From NCBI GenBank assembly GCA_963978545.1, contig OZ021733.1:74369589-74433588 (forward strand): 64,000 bases of DNA, given 5' to 3'. This document shows, piece by piece, positions 35,369-49,404 of the stretch. The position numbers and the translations under genes were made by a program. The stretch's first letter is position 1; the number at the start of each line of letters is the position of its first letter. Under the pieces are notes generated by a model. It saw nothing but the letters and a program-made list of their open reading frames with translations, did not search any database and was not told the origin of the DNA. The DNA is from Linyphia triangularis (Eukaryota > Arthropoda > Arachnida > Araneae > Linyphiidae).

Positions 35369-36017
35369 ATAATTTTTTGAATTTTCAAATTTTTCGAAAT
35401 TTTTCAAAGGGGTTAGACTTAGGAAATTTTATGAAAAAATCACTTTTCCAAAAAATAATTTTTTGAATTTTCAAATTTTTCAAAGGGGTTAGCCTTAGGA
35501 AATTTTATGAAAAAATCACTTTTCCAAAAAATAATTTTTTGAATTTTCAAATTTTTCGAAATTTTTCAAAGGGGTTAGTCTTAGGAAATTTTATGAAAAA
35601 ATCACTTTTCCAAAAAATAATTTTTTGAATTTTCAAATTTTTCAAAGGGGTTAGCCTTAGGATATTTTATGAAAAAATCACTTTTCCAAAAAATAATTTT
35701 TTGAATTTTCAAATTTTTCAAAGGGGTTAGCCTTAGGAAATTTTATGAAAAAATCACTTTTCCAAAAAATAATTTTTTGAATTTTCAAATTTTTCGAAAT
35801 TTTTCAAAGGGGTTAATCTTAGGAAATTTTATGAAAAAATCACTTTTCGAAAAAATAATTTTTTGAATTTTCAAATTTTTCAAAGGGGGTTAGCCTTAGG
35901 AAATTTTATGAAAAAATCACTTTTCCAAAAAATAATTTTTTGAATTTTCAAATTTTTCGAAATTTTTCAAAGGGGTTAGCCTTAGGAAATTTTATGAAAA
36001 AATCACTTTTCCAAAAA
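35369..36017 (+). repeat. Module A array (649 bp, post-C type)
   Basis: Eight units in the standard order. The sixth unit has GGGGTTAATCTTAGG and CTTTTCGAAAAAATAATT, both private variants. Confidence 0.95.
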
Positions 36018-39000
36018 ATGGCTCAAAATGCTTCCAGATTTTGGTTTTAAAATAGAAATATGATTTGCAGTCACTTTATTTCAAATCTGCCCAAAAAAGG
36101 ACCCTTAATTCAGTTTATAGCCCAAAATGTAGGTAAAATTCAGAAATTTTCAGTGTTTGAAATGCAGTCCTTTTTTGGGATCAACTTTCGACCCCCTTAA
36201 TATTTAGTGGTTGTTAAGATTTTCGTTTTTAAGAATCTCCTATTAATGAACTTCAATGTTGCCAAGTTACAACATTGTGCTCCCAAAACTCTCTGTGTAA
36301 AAATTATGTATGTGTACCACTGAAAAAAACAACTTTGCAAATTTTGACCCCCTTAATATTTTGTGGTTGTTAAGATTTTCGTTTTTAAGAATCTCCTATA
36401 GAAGACCTTAAATGTGGCCAAGTTACAATACTGTGCTCCAAATACACTATGAGTAAAAATTCAAAAACTGTAAAATCAATGTATTTTCAAAGGGAAATTT
36501 TGAACTTTGAAAATAGTGGCTCAAATGCTACCAAAATTTTTTTGGGGACATGAAATATGTTTTATATTTATATTCTGTCCAAATGTGACTGAAAAAATAA
36601 TTTTTTGAATTTTCAAATTTTTCGAAATTTTTCAAAGGGGTTAGCCTTAGGAAATTTTATGAAAAAATCACTTTTCCAAAAAATGGCTCAAAATGCTTCC
36701 AGATTTTGGTTTTAAAATAGAAATATGATTTGCAGTCACTTTATTTCAAATCTGCCCAAAAAAGGACCCTTAATTCAGTTTATAGCCCAAAATGTAGGTA
36801 AAATTCAGAAATTTTCAGTGTTTGAAATGCAGTCCTTTTTTGGGATAAACTTTCGACCCCCTTAATATTTAGTGGTTGTTAAGATTTTCGTTTTTAAGAA
36901 TCTCCTATTAATGAACTTCAATGTTGCCAAGTTACAACATTGTGCTCCCAAAACTCTCTGTGTAAAAATTATGTATGTGTACCACTGAAAAAAACAACTT
37001 TGCAAATTTTGACCCCCTTAATATTTTGTGGTTGTTAAGATTTTCGTTTTTAAGAATCTCCTATAGAAGACCTTAAATGTGGCCAAGTTACAATACTGTG
37101 CTCCAAATACACTATGAGTAAAAATTCAAAAACTGTAAAATCAATGTATTTTCAAAGGGAAATTTTGAACTTTGAAAATAGTGGCTCAAATGCTACCAAA
37201 TTTTTTTTGGGGACCTGAAATATGTTTTATATTCATATTCTGTCCAAATGTGACTGAAAAAATAATTTTTTGAATTTTCAAATTTTTCGAAATTTTTCAA
37301 AGGGGTTAGCCTTAGGAAATTTTATGAAAAAATCACTTTTCCAAAAAATGGCTCAAAATGCTTCCAGATTTTGGTTTTAAAATAGAAATATGATTTGCAG
37401 TCACTTTATTTCAAATCTGCCCAAAAAAGGACCCTTTAATTCAGTTTATAGCCCAAAATGTAGGTAAAATTCAGAAATTTTCAGTGTTTGAAATGCAGTC
37501 CTTTTTTGGGATAAACTTTCGACCCCCTTAATATTTAGTGGTTGTTAAGATTTTCATTTTTAAGAATCTCCTATTAATGAACTTCAATGTGGCCGAGTCA
37601 CAACATTGTGCTCCCAAAACTCTCTGTGTAAAAATTATGTATGTGTACCACTGAAAAAAACAACTTTGCAAATTTTGACCCCCTTAATATTTTGTGGTTG
37701 TTAAGATTTTCGTTTTTAAGAATCTCCTATAGAAGACCTTAAATGTGGCCAAGTTACAATACTGTGCTCAAAATACACTATGAGTAAAAATTCAAAAACT
37801 GTAAAATCAATGTATTTTCAAAGGGAAATTTTGAACTTTGAAAATAGTGGCTCAAATGCTACCAAATTTTTTTTGGGGACCTGAAATATGTTTTATATTC
37901 ATATTCTGTCCAAATGTGACTGAAAAAATAATTTTTTGAATTTTCAAGTTTTTCGAAATTTTTCAAAGGGGTTAGCCTTAGGAAATTTTATGAAAAAATC
38001 ACTTTTCCAAAAAATGGCTCAAAATGCTTCCAGATTTTGGTTTTAAAATAGAAATATGATTTGCAGTCACTTTATTTCAAATCTGCCCAATAAAGGACCC
38101 TTAATTCAGTTTATAGCCCAAAATGTAGGTAAAATTCAGAAATTTTCAGTGTTTGAAATGCAGTCCTTTTTTGGGATCAACTTTCGACCCCCTTAATATT
38201 TAGTGGTTGTTAAGATTTTCGTTTTTAAGAATCTCCTATTAATGAACTTCAATGTTGCCAAGTTACAACATTGTGCTCCCAAAACTCTCTGTGTAAAAAT
38301 TATGTATGTGTACCACTGAAAAAAACAACTTTGCAAATTTTGACCCCCTTAATATTTTGTGGTTGTTAAGATTTTCGTTTTTAAGAATCTCCTATAGAAG
38401 ACCTTAAATGTGGCCAAGTTACAATACTGTGCTCCAAATACACTATGAGTAAAAATTCAAAAACTGTAAAATCAATGTATTTTCAAAGGGAAATTTTGAA
38501 CTTTGAAAATAGTGGCTCAAATGCTACCAAATTTTTTTTGGGGACCTGAAATATGTTTTATATTCATATTCTGTCCAAATGTGACTGAAAAAATAATTTT
38601 TTGAATTTTCAAATTTTTCGAAATTTTTCAAAGGGGTTAGCCTTAGGAAATTTTATGAAAAAATCACTTTTCCAAAAAATGGCTCAAAATGCTTCCAGAT
38701 TTTGGTTTTAAAATAGAAATATGATTTGCAGTCACTTTATTTCAAATCTGCCCAAAAAAGGACCCTTTAATTCAGTTTATAGCCCAAAATGTAGGTAAAA
38801 TTCAGAAATTTTCAGTGTTTGAAATGCAGTCCTTTTTTGGGATAAACTTTCGACCCCCTTAATATTTAGTGGTTGTTAAGATTTTCATTTTTAAGAATCT
38901 CCTATTAATGAACTTCAATGTGGCCAAGTCACAACATTGTGCTCCCAAAACTCTCTGTGTAAAAATTATGTATGTGTACCACTGAAAAAAACAACTTTGC

Positions 39001-42000
39001 AAATTTTGACCCCCTTAATATTTTGTGGTTGTTAAGATTTTCGTTTTTAAGAATCTCCTATAGAAGACCTTAAATGTGGCCAAGTTACAATACTGTGCTC
39101 CAAATACACTATGAGTAAAAATTCAAAAACTGTAAAATCAATGTATTTTCAAAGGGAAATTTTGAACTTTGAAAATAGTGGCTCAAATGCTACCAAATTT
39201 TTTTTGGGGACCTGAAATATGTTTTATATTCATATTCTGTCCAAATGTGACTGAAAAAATAATTTTTTGAATTTTCAAATTTTTCGAAATTTTTCAAAGG
39301 GGTTAGCCTTAGGAAATTTTATGAAAAAATCACTTTTCCAAAAAATGGCTCAAAATGCTTCCAGATTTTGGTTTTAAAATAGAAATATGATTTGCAGTCA
39401 CTTTATTTCAAATCTGCCCAAAAAAGGACCCTTTAATTCAGTTTATAGCCCAAAATGTAGGTAAAATTCAGAAATTTTCAGTGTTTGAAATGCAGTCCTT
39501 TTTTGGGATAAACTTTCGACCCCCTTAATATTTAGTGGTTGTTAAGATTTTCATTTTTAAGAATCTCCTATTAATGAACTTCAATGTGGCCAAGTCACAA
39601 CATTGTGCTCCCAAAACTCTCTGTGTAAAAATTATGTATGTGTACCACTGAAAAAAACAAATTTGCAAATTTTGACCCCCTTAATATTTTGTGGTTGTTA
39701 AGATTTTCGTTTTTAAGAATCTCCTATAGAAGACCTTAAATGTGGCCAAGTTACAATACTGTGCTCCAAATACACTATGAGTAAAAATTCAAAAACTGTA
39801 AAATCAATGTATTTTCAAAGGGAAATTTTGAACTTTGAAAATAGTGGCTCAAATGCTACCAAATTTTTTTTGTGGACCTGAAATATGTTTTATATTCATA
39901 TTCTGTCCAAATGTGACTGAAAAAATAATTTTTTGAATTTTCAAATTTTTCGAAATTTTACAAAGGGGTTAGCCTTAGGAAATTTTATGAAAAAATCACT
40001 TTTCCAAAAAATGGCTCAAAATGCTTCCAGATTTTGGTTTTAAAATAGAAATATGATTTGCAGTCACTTTATTTCAAATCTGCCCAATAAAGGACCCTTA
40101 ATTCAGTTTATAGCCCAAAATGTAGGTAAAATTCAGAAATTTTCAGTGTTTGAAATGCAGTCCTTTTTTGGGATCAACTTTCGACCCCCTTAATATTTAG
40201 TGGTTGTTAAGATTTTCGTTTTTAAGAATCTCCTATTAATGAACTTCAATGTTGCCAAGTTACAACATTGTGCTCCCAAAACTCTCTGTGTAAAAATTAT
40301 GTATGTGTACCACTGAAAAAAACAACTTTGCAAATTTTGACCCCCTTAATATTTTGTGGTTGTTAAGATTTTCGTTTTTAAGAATCTCCTATAGAAGACC
40401 TTAAATGTGGCCAAGTTACAATACTGTGCTCCAAATACACTACGAGTAAAAATTCAAAAACTCCAAAATACAATCAATGTATTTTCAAAGGGAAATTTTG
40501 AACTTTGAAAATAATGGCTCAAATGCTACCAAATTTTTTTTGGGGACCTGAAATATGTTTTATATTTATATTCTGTCCAAATGTGACTGAAAAAATAATT
40601 TTTTGAATTTTCAAATTTTTCGAAATTTTTCAAAGGGGTTAGCCTTAGGAAATTTTATGAAAAAATCACTTTTCCAAAAAATGGCTCAAAATGCTTCCAG
40701 ATTTTGGTTTTAAAATAGAAATATGATTTGCAGTCACTTTATTTCAAATCTGCCCAAAAAAGGACCCTTTAATTCAGTTTATAGCCCAAAATGTAGGTAA
40801 AATTCAGAAATTTTCAGTGTTTGAAATGCAGTCCTTTTTTGGGATAAACTTTCGACCCCCTTAATATTTAGTGGTTGTTAAGATTTTCATTTTTAAGAAT
40901 CTCCTATTAATGAACTTCAATGTGGCCAAGTCACAACATTGTGCTTCCAAAACTCTCTGTGTAAAAATTATGTATGTGTACCACTGAAAAAAACAACTTT
41001 GCAAATTTTGACCCCCTTAATATTTTGTGGTTGTTAAGATTTTCGTTTTTAAGAATCTCCTATAGAAGATCTTAAATGTGGCCAAGTTACAATACTGTGC
41101 TCCAAATACACTATGAGTAAAAATTCAAAAACTGTAAAATCAATGTATTTTCAAAGGGAAATTTTGAACTTTGAAAATAGTGGCTCAAATGCTACCAAAT
41201 TTTTTTTGGGGACCTGAAATATGTTTTATATTTATATTCTGTCCAAATGTGACTGAAAATATAATTTTTTAAATTTTCAAATTTTTCGAAATTTTTCAAA
41301 GGGGTTAGCCTTAGGAAATTTTATGAAAAAATCACTTTTCCAAAAAATGGCTCAAAATGCTTCCAGATTTTGGTTTTAAAATAGAAATATGATTTGCAGT
41401 CACTTTATTTCAAATCTGCCCAAAAAAGGACCCTTAATTCAGTTTATAGCCCAAAATGTAGGTAAAATTCAGAAATTTTCAGTGTTTGAAATGCAGTCTT
41501 TTTTTGGGATCAACTTTCGACCCCCTTAATATTTAGTGGTTGTTAAGATTTTCGTTTTTAAGAATCTCCTATTAATGAACTTCAATGTTGCCAAGTTACA
41601 ACATTGTGCTCCCAAAACTCTCTGTGTAAAAATTATGTATGTGTACCACTGAAAAAAACAACTTTGCAAATTTTGACCCCCTTAATATTTTGTGGTTGTT
41701 AAGATTTTCGTTTTTAAGAATCTCCTATAGAAGACCTTAAATGTGGCCAAGTTACAATACTGTGCTCAAAATACACTATGAGTAAAAATTCAAAAACTGT
41801 AAAATCAATGTATTTTCAAAGGGAAATTTTGAACTTTGAAAATAGTGGCTCAAATGCTACCAAATTTTTTTTGGGGACCTGAAATATGTTTTATATTCAT
41901 ATTCTGTCCAAATGTGACTGAAAAAATAATTTTTTGAATTTTCAAATTTTTCGAAATTTTTCAAAGGGGTTAGCCTTAGGAAATTTTATGAAAAAATCAC

Positions 42001-42590
42001 TTTTCCAAAAAATGGCTCAAAATGCTTCCAGATTTTGGTTTTAAAATAGAAATATGATTTGCAGTCACTTTATTTCAAATCTGCCCAAAAAAGGACCCTT
42101 AATTCAGTTTATAGCCCAAAATGTAGGTAAAATTCAGAAATTTTCAGTGTTTGAAATGCAGTCCTTTTTTGGGATCAACTTTCGACCCCCTTAATATTTA
42201 GTGGTTGTTAAGATTTTCGTTTTTAAGAATCTCCTATTAATGAACTTCAATGTTGCCAAGTTACAACATTGTGCTCCCAAAACTCTCTGTGTAAAAATTA
42301 TGTATGTGTACCACTGAAAAAAACAACTTTGCAAATTTTGACCCCCTTAATATTTTGTGGTTGTTAAGATTTTCGTTTTTAAGAATCTCCTATAGAAGAC
42401 CTTAAATGTGGCCAAGTTACAATACTGTGCTCCAAATACACTATGAGTAAAAATTCAAAAACTGTAAAATCAATGTATTTTCAAAGGGAAATTTTGAACT
42501 TTGAAAATAATGGCTCAAATGCTACCAAATTTTTTTTGGGGACCTGAAATATGTTTTATATTTATATTCTGTCCAAATGTGACTGAAAAA
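36018..42590 (+). repeat. Module B run, 10 units (longest)
   Basis: Units start at 36018, 36683, 37348, 38014, 38679, 39345, 40011, 40681, 41347 and 42012. Private marks include CCAAAATTTTTTTGGGGACATG (unit 1), GTGGCCGAGTC (unit 3), CCCAATAAAGG (units 4 and 7), GTGCTTCCAAAAC and GAAGATCTT (unit 8) and GCAGTCTTTTTTTGG (unit 9). Unit 6 combines AACAAATTTGC with TGTGGACC, and unit 7 has the terminal-type ACTACGAG although three more units follow. The final unit lacks the terminal ACTACGAG marks. No gene or inserted element is seen. Confidence 0.95.
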
Positions 42591-43150
42591 ATAATTTTTT
42601 GAATTTTCAAATTTTTCGAAATTTTTCAAAGGGGTTAGCCTTATGAAATTTTATGAAAAAGTCCCTTTTCCAAAAAATAATTTTTTGAATTTTCAAATTT
42701 TTCAAAGGGGTTAGCCTTAGGAAATTTTATGAAAAAATCACTTTTCCAAAAAATAATTTTTTGAATTTTCAAATTTTTCGAAATTTTTCAAAGGGGTTAG
42801 TCTTAGGAAATTTTAGGAAAAAATCACTTTTCCAAAAAATAATTTTTTGAATTTTCAAATTTTTCAAAGGGTTAGCCTTAGGAAATTTTATGAAAAAATC
42901 ACTTTTCCAAAAAATAATTTTTTCAATTTTCAAATTTTTCAAAGGGGTTAGTCTTAGGAAATTTTATGAAAAAATCACTTTTCCAAAAAAAAATTTTTGA
43001 ATTTTCAAATTTTTCAAAGGGGTTAGCCTTAGGAAATTTTATGAAAAAATCACTTTTTCAAAAAATAATTTTTTGAATTTTCAAATTTTTCGAAATTTTT
43101 CAAAGGGGTTAGACTTAGGAAATTTTATGAAAAAATCACTTTTCCAAAAA
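42591..43150 (+). repeat. Module A array (560 bp, pre-C type)
   Basis: Seven units in the order seen at 21786 and 22930, including GAAAAAGTCCC. Here it leads into a C block, the expected context for a pre-C array. Confidence 0.95.
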
Positions 43151-44875
43151 ATTTCTCAAAATGCTTCCAGATTTTGGTTTTAAAATAGAAATATAGTTTA
43201 CAGTAACTTTTTATTAAATATGCCCAAGAAAGGACCCTCAAATCGCTTTATAAACCAAGCTGTCGGTATAATTCAGAAAAATCCAAAATAACGCGTTAAC
43301 ACAGAAATGGAGACGTTTTTGAACGCAATTTTTGAAACTAGTTGGGAATTGTCCGAAATGCTTTAAAATTTTAGCTGTGACCTTAGAGTATGCTCAAAAG
43401 TTACTTTTTATCAAAACTGTTCAAGAGAGGACCCTTATATCGATTTATATCCCAAATTATCGGTAAAATTCAGAAAAATCCAAAATAACGCGTTAACACA
43501 GAAATAGAGACGATTTTGAAAGCAATTTTTAAAACTAGCTGGGAATTGTCCGAAATGCTTTGAAAATGATCAAAAGTAACTTTTTATAAAAACTGTCAAG
43601 AAAGGACCCTTAAATCGCTGTATAGCCTAAACTGTCGGTAAAATTCAGAAAAATCCAAAATAACGCGTTAACACAGAAATAGAGACGATTTTGAACGATA
43701 TTTTTCAAACTAGCTGGGAATTGTCCGAAATGCTTTGAAAATGCTCAAGAGTTACTTTTTATCAAAACTGTCAAGAAAGGACCCTTAAATCGCTTTATAG
43801 CCCAAACTGTCGGTAAAATTCAGAAAAATCCAAAATAACGCGTTAACACAGAAATAGAGACGATTTTGAACGATATTTTTAAAACTAGCTGGGAATTGTC
43901 CGAAATGCTTTGAAAATGCTCAAGAGTTACTTTTTATCAAAACTGTCAAGAAAGGACCCTTAAATCGCTTTATAGCCCAAACTGTCGGTAAAATTCAGAA
44001 AAATCCAAAATAACGCGTTAACACAGAAATAGAGACGATTTTGAAAGCAATTTTTAAAACTAGCTGGGAATTGTCCGAAATGCTTTGAAAATGCTCAAAA
44101 GTAACTTTTTATCAAAACTGTCAAGAAAGGACCCTTTAATCGCTTTATAGCCCAAACTGTTGGTAGAATTCCGAAAAATCCAAAATAACGCGTTAACACA
44201 GAAATAGAGACGGTTTTGAACGCAATTTCTGAAACTAGCTGGGAATTGTCCGAAATGCTTTAAAATTTTAGCTGTGACCTAAGAGTATGCTTAAAAATTA
44301 CTTTTTATCAAAACTGTTCAAGAAAGGACCCTTAAATCGATTTATAGCCTAAACTGTCGGTAAAATTCAGAAAAATCCAAAATAACGCGTTAACACAGAA
44401 ATAGAGACGATTTTGAACGATATTTTTAAAACTAGCTGGGAAATGTCCGAAATGCTTTGAAAATGCTCAATAGTTACTTTTTATCAAAACTGTTCAAGAA
44501 AAGACCCTTAAATCGATTTATAGCCCAATCTGTCGGGAAAATTCAGTAAAATCCAAAATAACGCGTTAGCACAGAAATAGAGACGGTTTTGAACGAAATT
44601 TTGGAATTTAGCTGGGAAATGTCCGAAAAGTGTCAAATTTAGCTGTTAACATAGGAGAATGCTTAAGAGTTACTTTTTATCAAAACTATCCAAGAAAGGT
44701 CCCTTAAATCGCTTTATAGCCCAAACTGTCGTTAAAATTCAAAAAAATCCAAAATAACGCGTTTGCTCAGAAATGGAGACGATTTTGTACGAAATTTTGA
44801 AACTAGCTGGGAAATTTTAGTTGAAGACCTGAAATATGTTTTATATTCATATTCTGTCGAAATTTGACTGAAAAA
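43151..44875 (+). repeat. Module C block C8 (1,725 bp, 9 monomers)
   Basis: Standard nine-monomer block. It shares TCAAGAGAGGACCC with C2 and C3. Monomers 3 and 4 have TTTTTCAAAC and TTTTTAAAAC respectively. Confidence 0.95.
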
Positions 44876-45524
44876 ATAATTTTTTGAATTTTCAAATTTT
44901 TCGAAATTTTTCAAAGGGGTTAGACTTAGGAAATTTTATGAAAAAATCACTTTTCCAAAAAATAATTTTTTGAATTTTCAAATTTTTCAAAGGGGTTAGC
45001 CTTAGGAAATTTTATGAAAAAATCACTTTTCCAAAAAATAATTTTTTGAATTTTCAAATTTTTCGAAATTTTTCAAAGGGGTTAGTCTTAGGAAATTTTA
45101 TGAAAAAATCACTTTTCCAAAAAATAATTTTTTGAATTTTCAAATTTTTCAAAGGGGTTAGCCTTAGGATATTTTATGAAAAAATCACTTTTCCAAAAAA
45201 TAATTTTTTGAATTTTCAAATTTTTCAAAGGGGTTAGCCTTAGGAAATTTTATGAAAAAATCACTTTTCCAAAAAATAATTTTTTGAATTTTCAAATTTT
45301 TCGAAATTTTTCAAAGGGGTTAGTCTTAGGAAATTTTATGAAAAAATCACTTTTCCAAAAAATAATTTTTTGAATTTTCAAATTTTTCAAAGGGGGTTAG
45401 CCTTAGGAAATTTTATGAAAAAATCACTTTTTCAAAAAATAATTTTTTGAATTTTCAAATTTTTCGAAATTTTTCAAAGGGGTTAGCCTTAGGAAATTTT
45501 ATGAAAAAATCACTTTTCCAAAAA
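44876..45524 (+). repeat. Module A array (649 bp, post-C type)
   Basis: Eight units in the standard order. The seventh unit has CACTTTTTCAAAAAATAATT, as does the corresponding unit in the array at the left edge of the window (near 540). Confidence 0.95.
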
Positions 45525-48500
45525 ATGGCTCAAAATGCTTCCAGATTTTGGTTTTAAAATAGAAATATGATTTGCAGTCACTTTATTTCAAATCTGCCCA
45601 AAAAAGGACCCTTAATTCAGTTTATAGCCCAAAATGTAGGTAAAATTCAGAAATTTTCAGTGTTTGAAATGCAGTCCTTTTTTGGGATCAACTTTCGACC
45701 CCCTTAATATTTAGTGGTTGTTAAGATTTTCGTTTTTAAGAATCTCCTATTAATGAACTTCAATGTTGCCAAGTTACAACATTGTGCTCCCAAAACTCTC
45801 TGTGTAAAAATTATGTATGTGTACCACTGAAAAAAACAACTTTGCAAATTTTGACCCCCTTAATATTTTGTGGTTGTTAAGATTTTCGTTTTTAAGAATC
45901 TCCTATAGAAGACCTTAAATGTGGCCAAGTTACAATACTGTGCTCCAAATACACTATGAGTAAAAATTCAAAAACTGTAAAATCAATGTATTTTCAAAGG
46001 GAAATTTTGAACTTTGAAAATAGTGGCTCAAATGCTACCAAATTTTTTTTGGGGACCTGAAATATGTTTTATATTTATATTCTGTCCAAATGTGACTGAA
46101 AAAATAATTTTTTGAATTTTCAAATTTTTCGAAATTTTTCAAAGGGGTTAGCCTTAGGAAATTTTATGAAAAAATCACTTTTCCAAAAAATGGCTCAAAA
46201 TGCTTCCAGATTTTGGTTTTAAAATAGAAATATGATTTGCAGTCACTTTATTTCAAATCTGCCCAAAAAAGGACCCTTAATTCAGTTTATAGCCCAAAAT
46301 GTAGGTAAAATTCAGAAATTTTCAGTGTTTGAAATGCAGTCCTTTTTTGGGATCAACTTTCGACCCCCTTAATATTTAGTGGTTGTTAAGATTTTCGTTT
46401 TTAAGAATCTCCTATTAATGAACTTCAATGTTGCCAAGTTACAACATTGTGCTCCCAAAACTCTCTGTGTAAAAATTATGTATGTGTACCACTGAAAAAA
46501 ACAACTTTGCAAATTTTGACCCCCTTAATATTTTGTGGTTGTTAAGATTTTCGTTTTTAAGAATCTCCTATAGAAGACCTTAAATGTGGCCAAGTTACAA
46601 TACTGTGCTCCAAATACACTATGAGTAAAAATTCAAAAACTGTAAAATCAATGTATTTTCAAAGGGAAATTTTGAACTTTTAAAATAGTGGCTCAAATGC
46701 TACCAAATTTTTTTTGGGGACCTGAAATATGTTTTATATTTATATTCTGTCCAAATGTGACTGAAAAAATAATTTTTTGAATTTTCAAATTTTTCGAAAT
46801 TTTTCAAAGGGGTTAGCCTTAGGAAATTTTATGAAAAAATCACTTTTCCAAAAAATGGCTCAAAATGCTTCCAGATTTTGGTTTTAAAATAGAAATATGA
46901 TTTGCAGTCACTTTATTTCAAATCTGCCCAAAAAAGGACCCTTAATTCAGTTTATAGCCCAAAATGTAGGTAAAATTCAGAAATTTTCAGTGTTTGAAAT
47001 GCAGTCCTTTTTTGGGATCAACTTTCGACCCCCTTAATATTTAGTGGTTGTTAAGATTTTCGTTTTTAAGAATCTCCTATTAATGAACTTCAATGTTGCC
47101 AAGTTACAACATTGTGCTCCCAAAACTCTCTGTGTAAAAATTATGTATGTGTACCACTGAAAAAAACAACTTTGCAAATTTTGACCCCCTTAATATTTTG
47201 TGGTTGTTAAGATTTTCGTTTTTAAGAATCTCCTATAGAAGACCTTAAATGTGGCCAAGTTACAATACTGTGCTCCAAATACACTATGAGTAAAAATTCA
47301 AAAACTGTAAATTCAATGTATTTTCAAAGGGAAATTTTGAACTTTTAAAATAGTGGCTCAAATGCTACCAAATTTTTTTTGGGGACCTGAAATATGTTTT
47401 ATATTCATATTCTGTCCAAATGTGACTGAAAAAATAATTTTTTGAATTTTCAAATTTTTCGAAATTTTTCAAAGGGGTTAGCCTTAGGAAATTTTATGAA
47501 AAAATCACTTTTCCAAAAAATGGCTCAAAATGCTTCCAGATTTTGGTTTTAAAATAGAAATATGATTTGCAGTCACTTTATTTCAAATATGCCCAAAAAA
47601 GGACCCTTAATTCAGTTTATAGCCCAAAATGTAGGTAAAATTCAGAAATTTTCAGTGTTTGAAATGCAGTCCTTTTTTGGGATCAACTTTCGACCCCCTT
47701 AATATTTAGTGGTTGTTAAGATTTTCGTTTTTAAGAATCTCCTATTAATGAACTTCAATGTTGCCAAGTTACAACATTGTGCTCCCAAAACTCTCTGTGT
47801 AAAAATTATGTATGTGTACCACTGAAAAAAACAACTTTGCAAATTTTGACCCCCTTAATATTTTGTGGTTGTTAAGATTTTCGTTTTTAAGAATCTCCTA
47901 TAGAAGACCTTAAATGTGGCCAAGTTACAATACTGTGCTCCAAATACACTATGAGTAAAAATTCAAAAACTGTAAAATCAATGTATTTTCAAAGGGAAAT
48001 TTTGAACTTTTAAAATAGTGGCTCAAATGCTACCAAATTTTTTTTGGGGACCTGAAATATGTTTTATATTCATATTCTGTCCAAATGTGACTGAAAAAAT
48101 AATTTTTTGAATTTTCAAATTTTTCGAAATTTTTCAAAGGGGTTAGCCTTAGGAAATTTTATGAAAAAATCACTTTTCCAAAAAATGGCTCAAAATGCTT
48201 CCAGATTTTGGTTTTAAAATAGAAATATGATTTGCAGTCACTTTATTTCAAATCTGCCCAAAAAAGGACCCTTTAATTCAGTTTATAGCCCAAAATGTAG
48301 GTAAAATTCAGAAATTTTCAGTGTTTGAAATGCAGTCCTTTTTTGGGATAAACTTTCGACCCCCTTAATATTTAGTGGTTGTTAAGATTTTCATTTTTAA
48401 GAATCTCCTATTAATGAACTTCAATGTGGCCAAGTCACAACATTGTGCTCCCAAAACTCTCTGTGTAAAAATTATGTATGTGTACCACTGAAAAAAACAA

Positions 48501-48769
48501 CTTTGCAAATTTTGACCCCCTTAATATTTTGTGGTTGTTAAGATTTTCGTTTTTAAGAATCTCCTATAGAAGACCTTAAATGTGGCCAAGTTACAATACT
48601 GTGCTCCAAATACACTACGAGTAAAAATTCAAAAACTCCAAAATACAATCAATGTATTTTCAAAGGGAAATTTTGAACTTTGAAAATAATGGCTCAAATG
48701 CTACCAAATTTTTTTTGGGGACCTGAAATATGTTTTATATTTATATTCTGTCCAAATGTGACTGAAAAA
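45525..48769 (+). repeat. Module B run, 5 units
   Basis: Units start at 45525, 46190, 46855, 47520 and 48185. The first is the first-position variant; units 2-4 share GAACTTTTAAAATAG. Unit 3 has CTGTAAATTCAATG, as at 10922, and unit 4 has the private TCAAATATGCCC. Unit 5 is the terminal type. No gene is seen. Confidence 0.95.
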
Positions 48770-49404
48770 ATAATTTTTTGAATTTTCAAATTTTTCGAAA
48801 TTTTTCAAAGGGGTTAGCCTTATGAAATTTTATGAAAAAATCCCTTTTCCAAAAAATAATTTTTTGAATTTTCAAATTTTTCAAAGGGGTTAGCCTTAGG
48901 AAATTTTATGAAAAAATCACTTTTCCAAAAAATAATTTTTTGAATTTTCAAATTTTTCGAAATTTTTCAAAGGGGTTAGTCTTAGGAAATTTTAGGAAAA
49001 AATCACTTTTCCAAAAAATAATTTTTTGAATTTTCAAATTTTTCAAAGGGTTAGCCTTAGGAAATTTTATGAAAAAATCACTTTTCCAAAAAATAATTTT
49101 TTCAATTTTCAAATTTTTCAAAGGGGTTAGTCTTAGGAAATTTTATGAAAAAATCACTTTTCCAAAAAAAAATTTTTGAATTTTCAAATTTTTCAAAGGG
49201 GTTAGCCTTAGGAAATTTTATGAAAAAATCACTTTTTCAAAAAATAATTTTTTGAATTTTCAAATTTTTCAAGGGGGTTAGCCTTAGGAAATTTTACGAA
49301 AAAATCACTTTTCCAAAAATAATTTTTTGAATTTTCAAATTTTTCGAAATTTTTCAAAGGGGTTAGACTTAGGAAATTTTATGAAAAAATCACTTTTCCA
49401 AAAA
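48770..49404 (+). repeat. Module A array (635 bp, pre-C type)
   Basis: Eight units (86, 76, 86, 75, 76, 75, 75 and 86 bp) with the pre-C marks in standard order, including a single TTTTACGAAAAAATC unit before the final TTAGACTTAGG unit. Confidence 0.95.
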
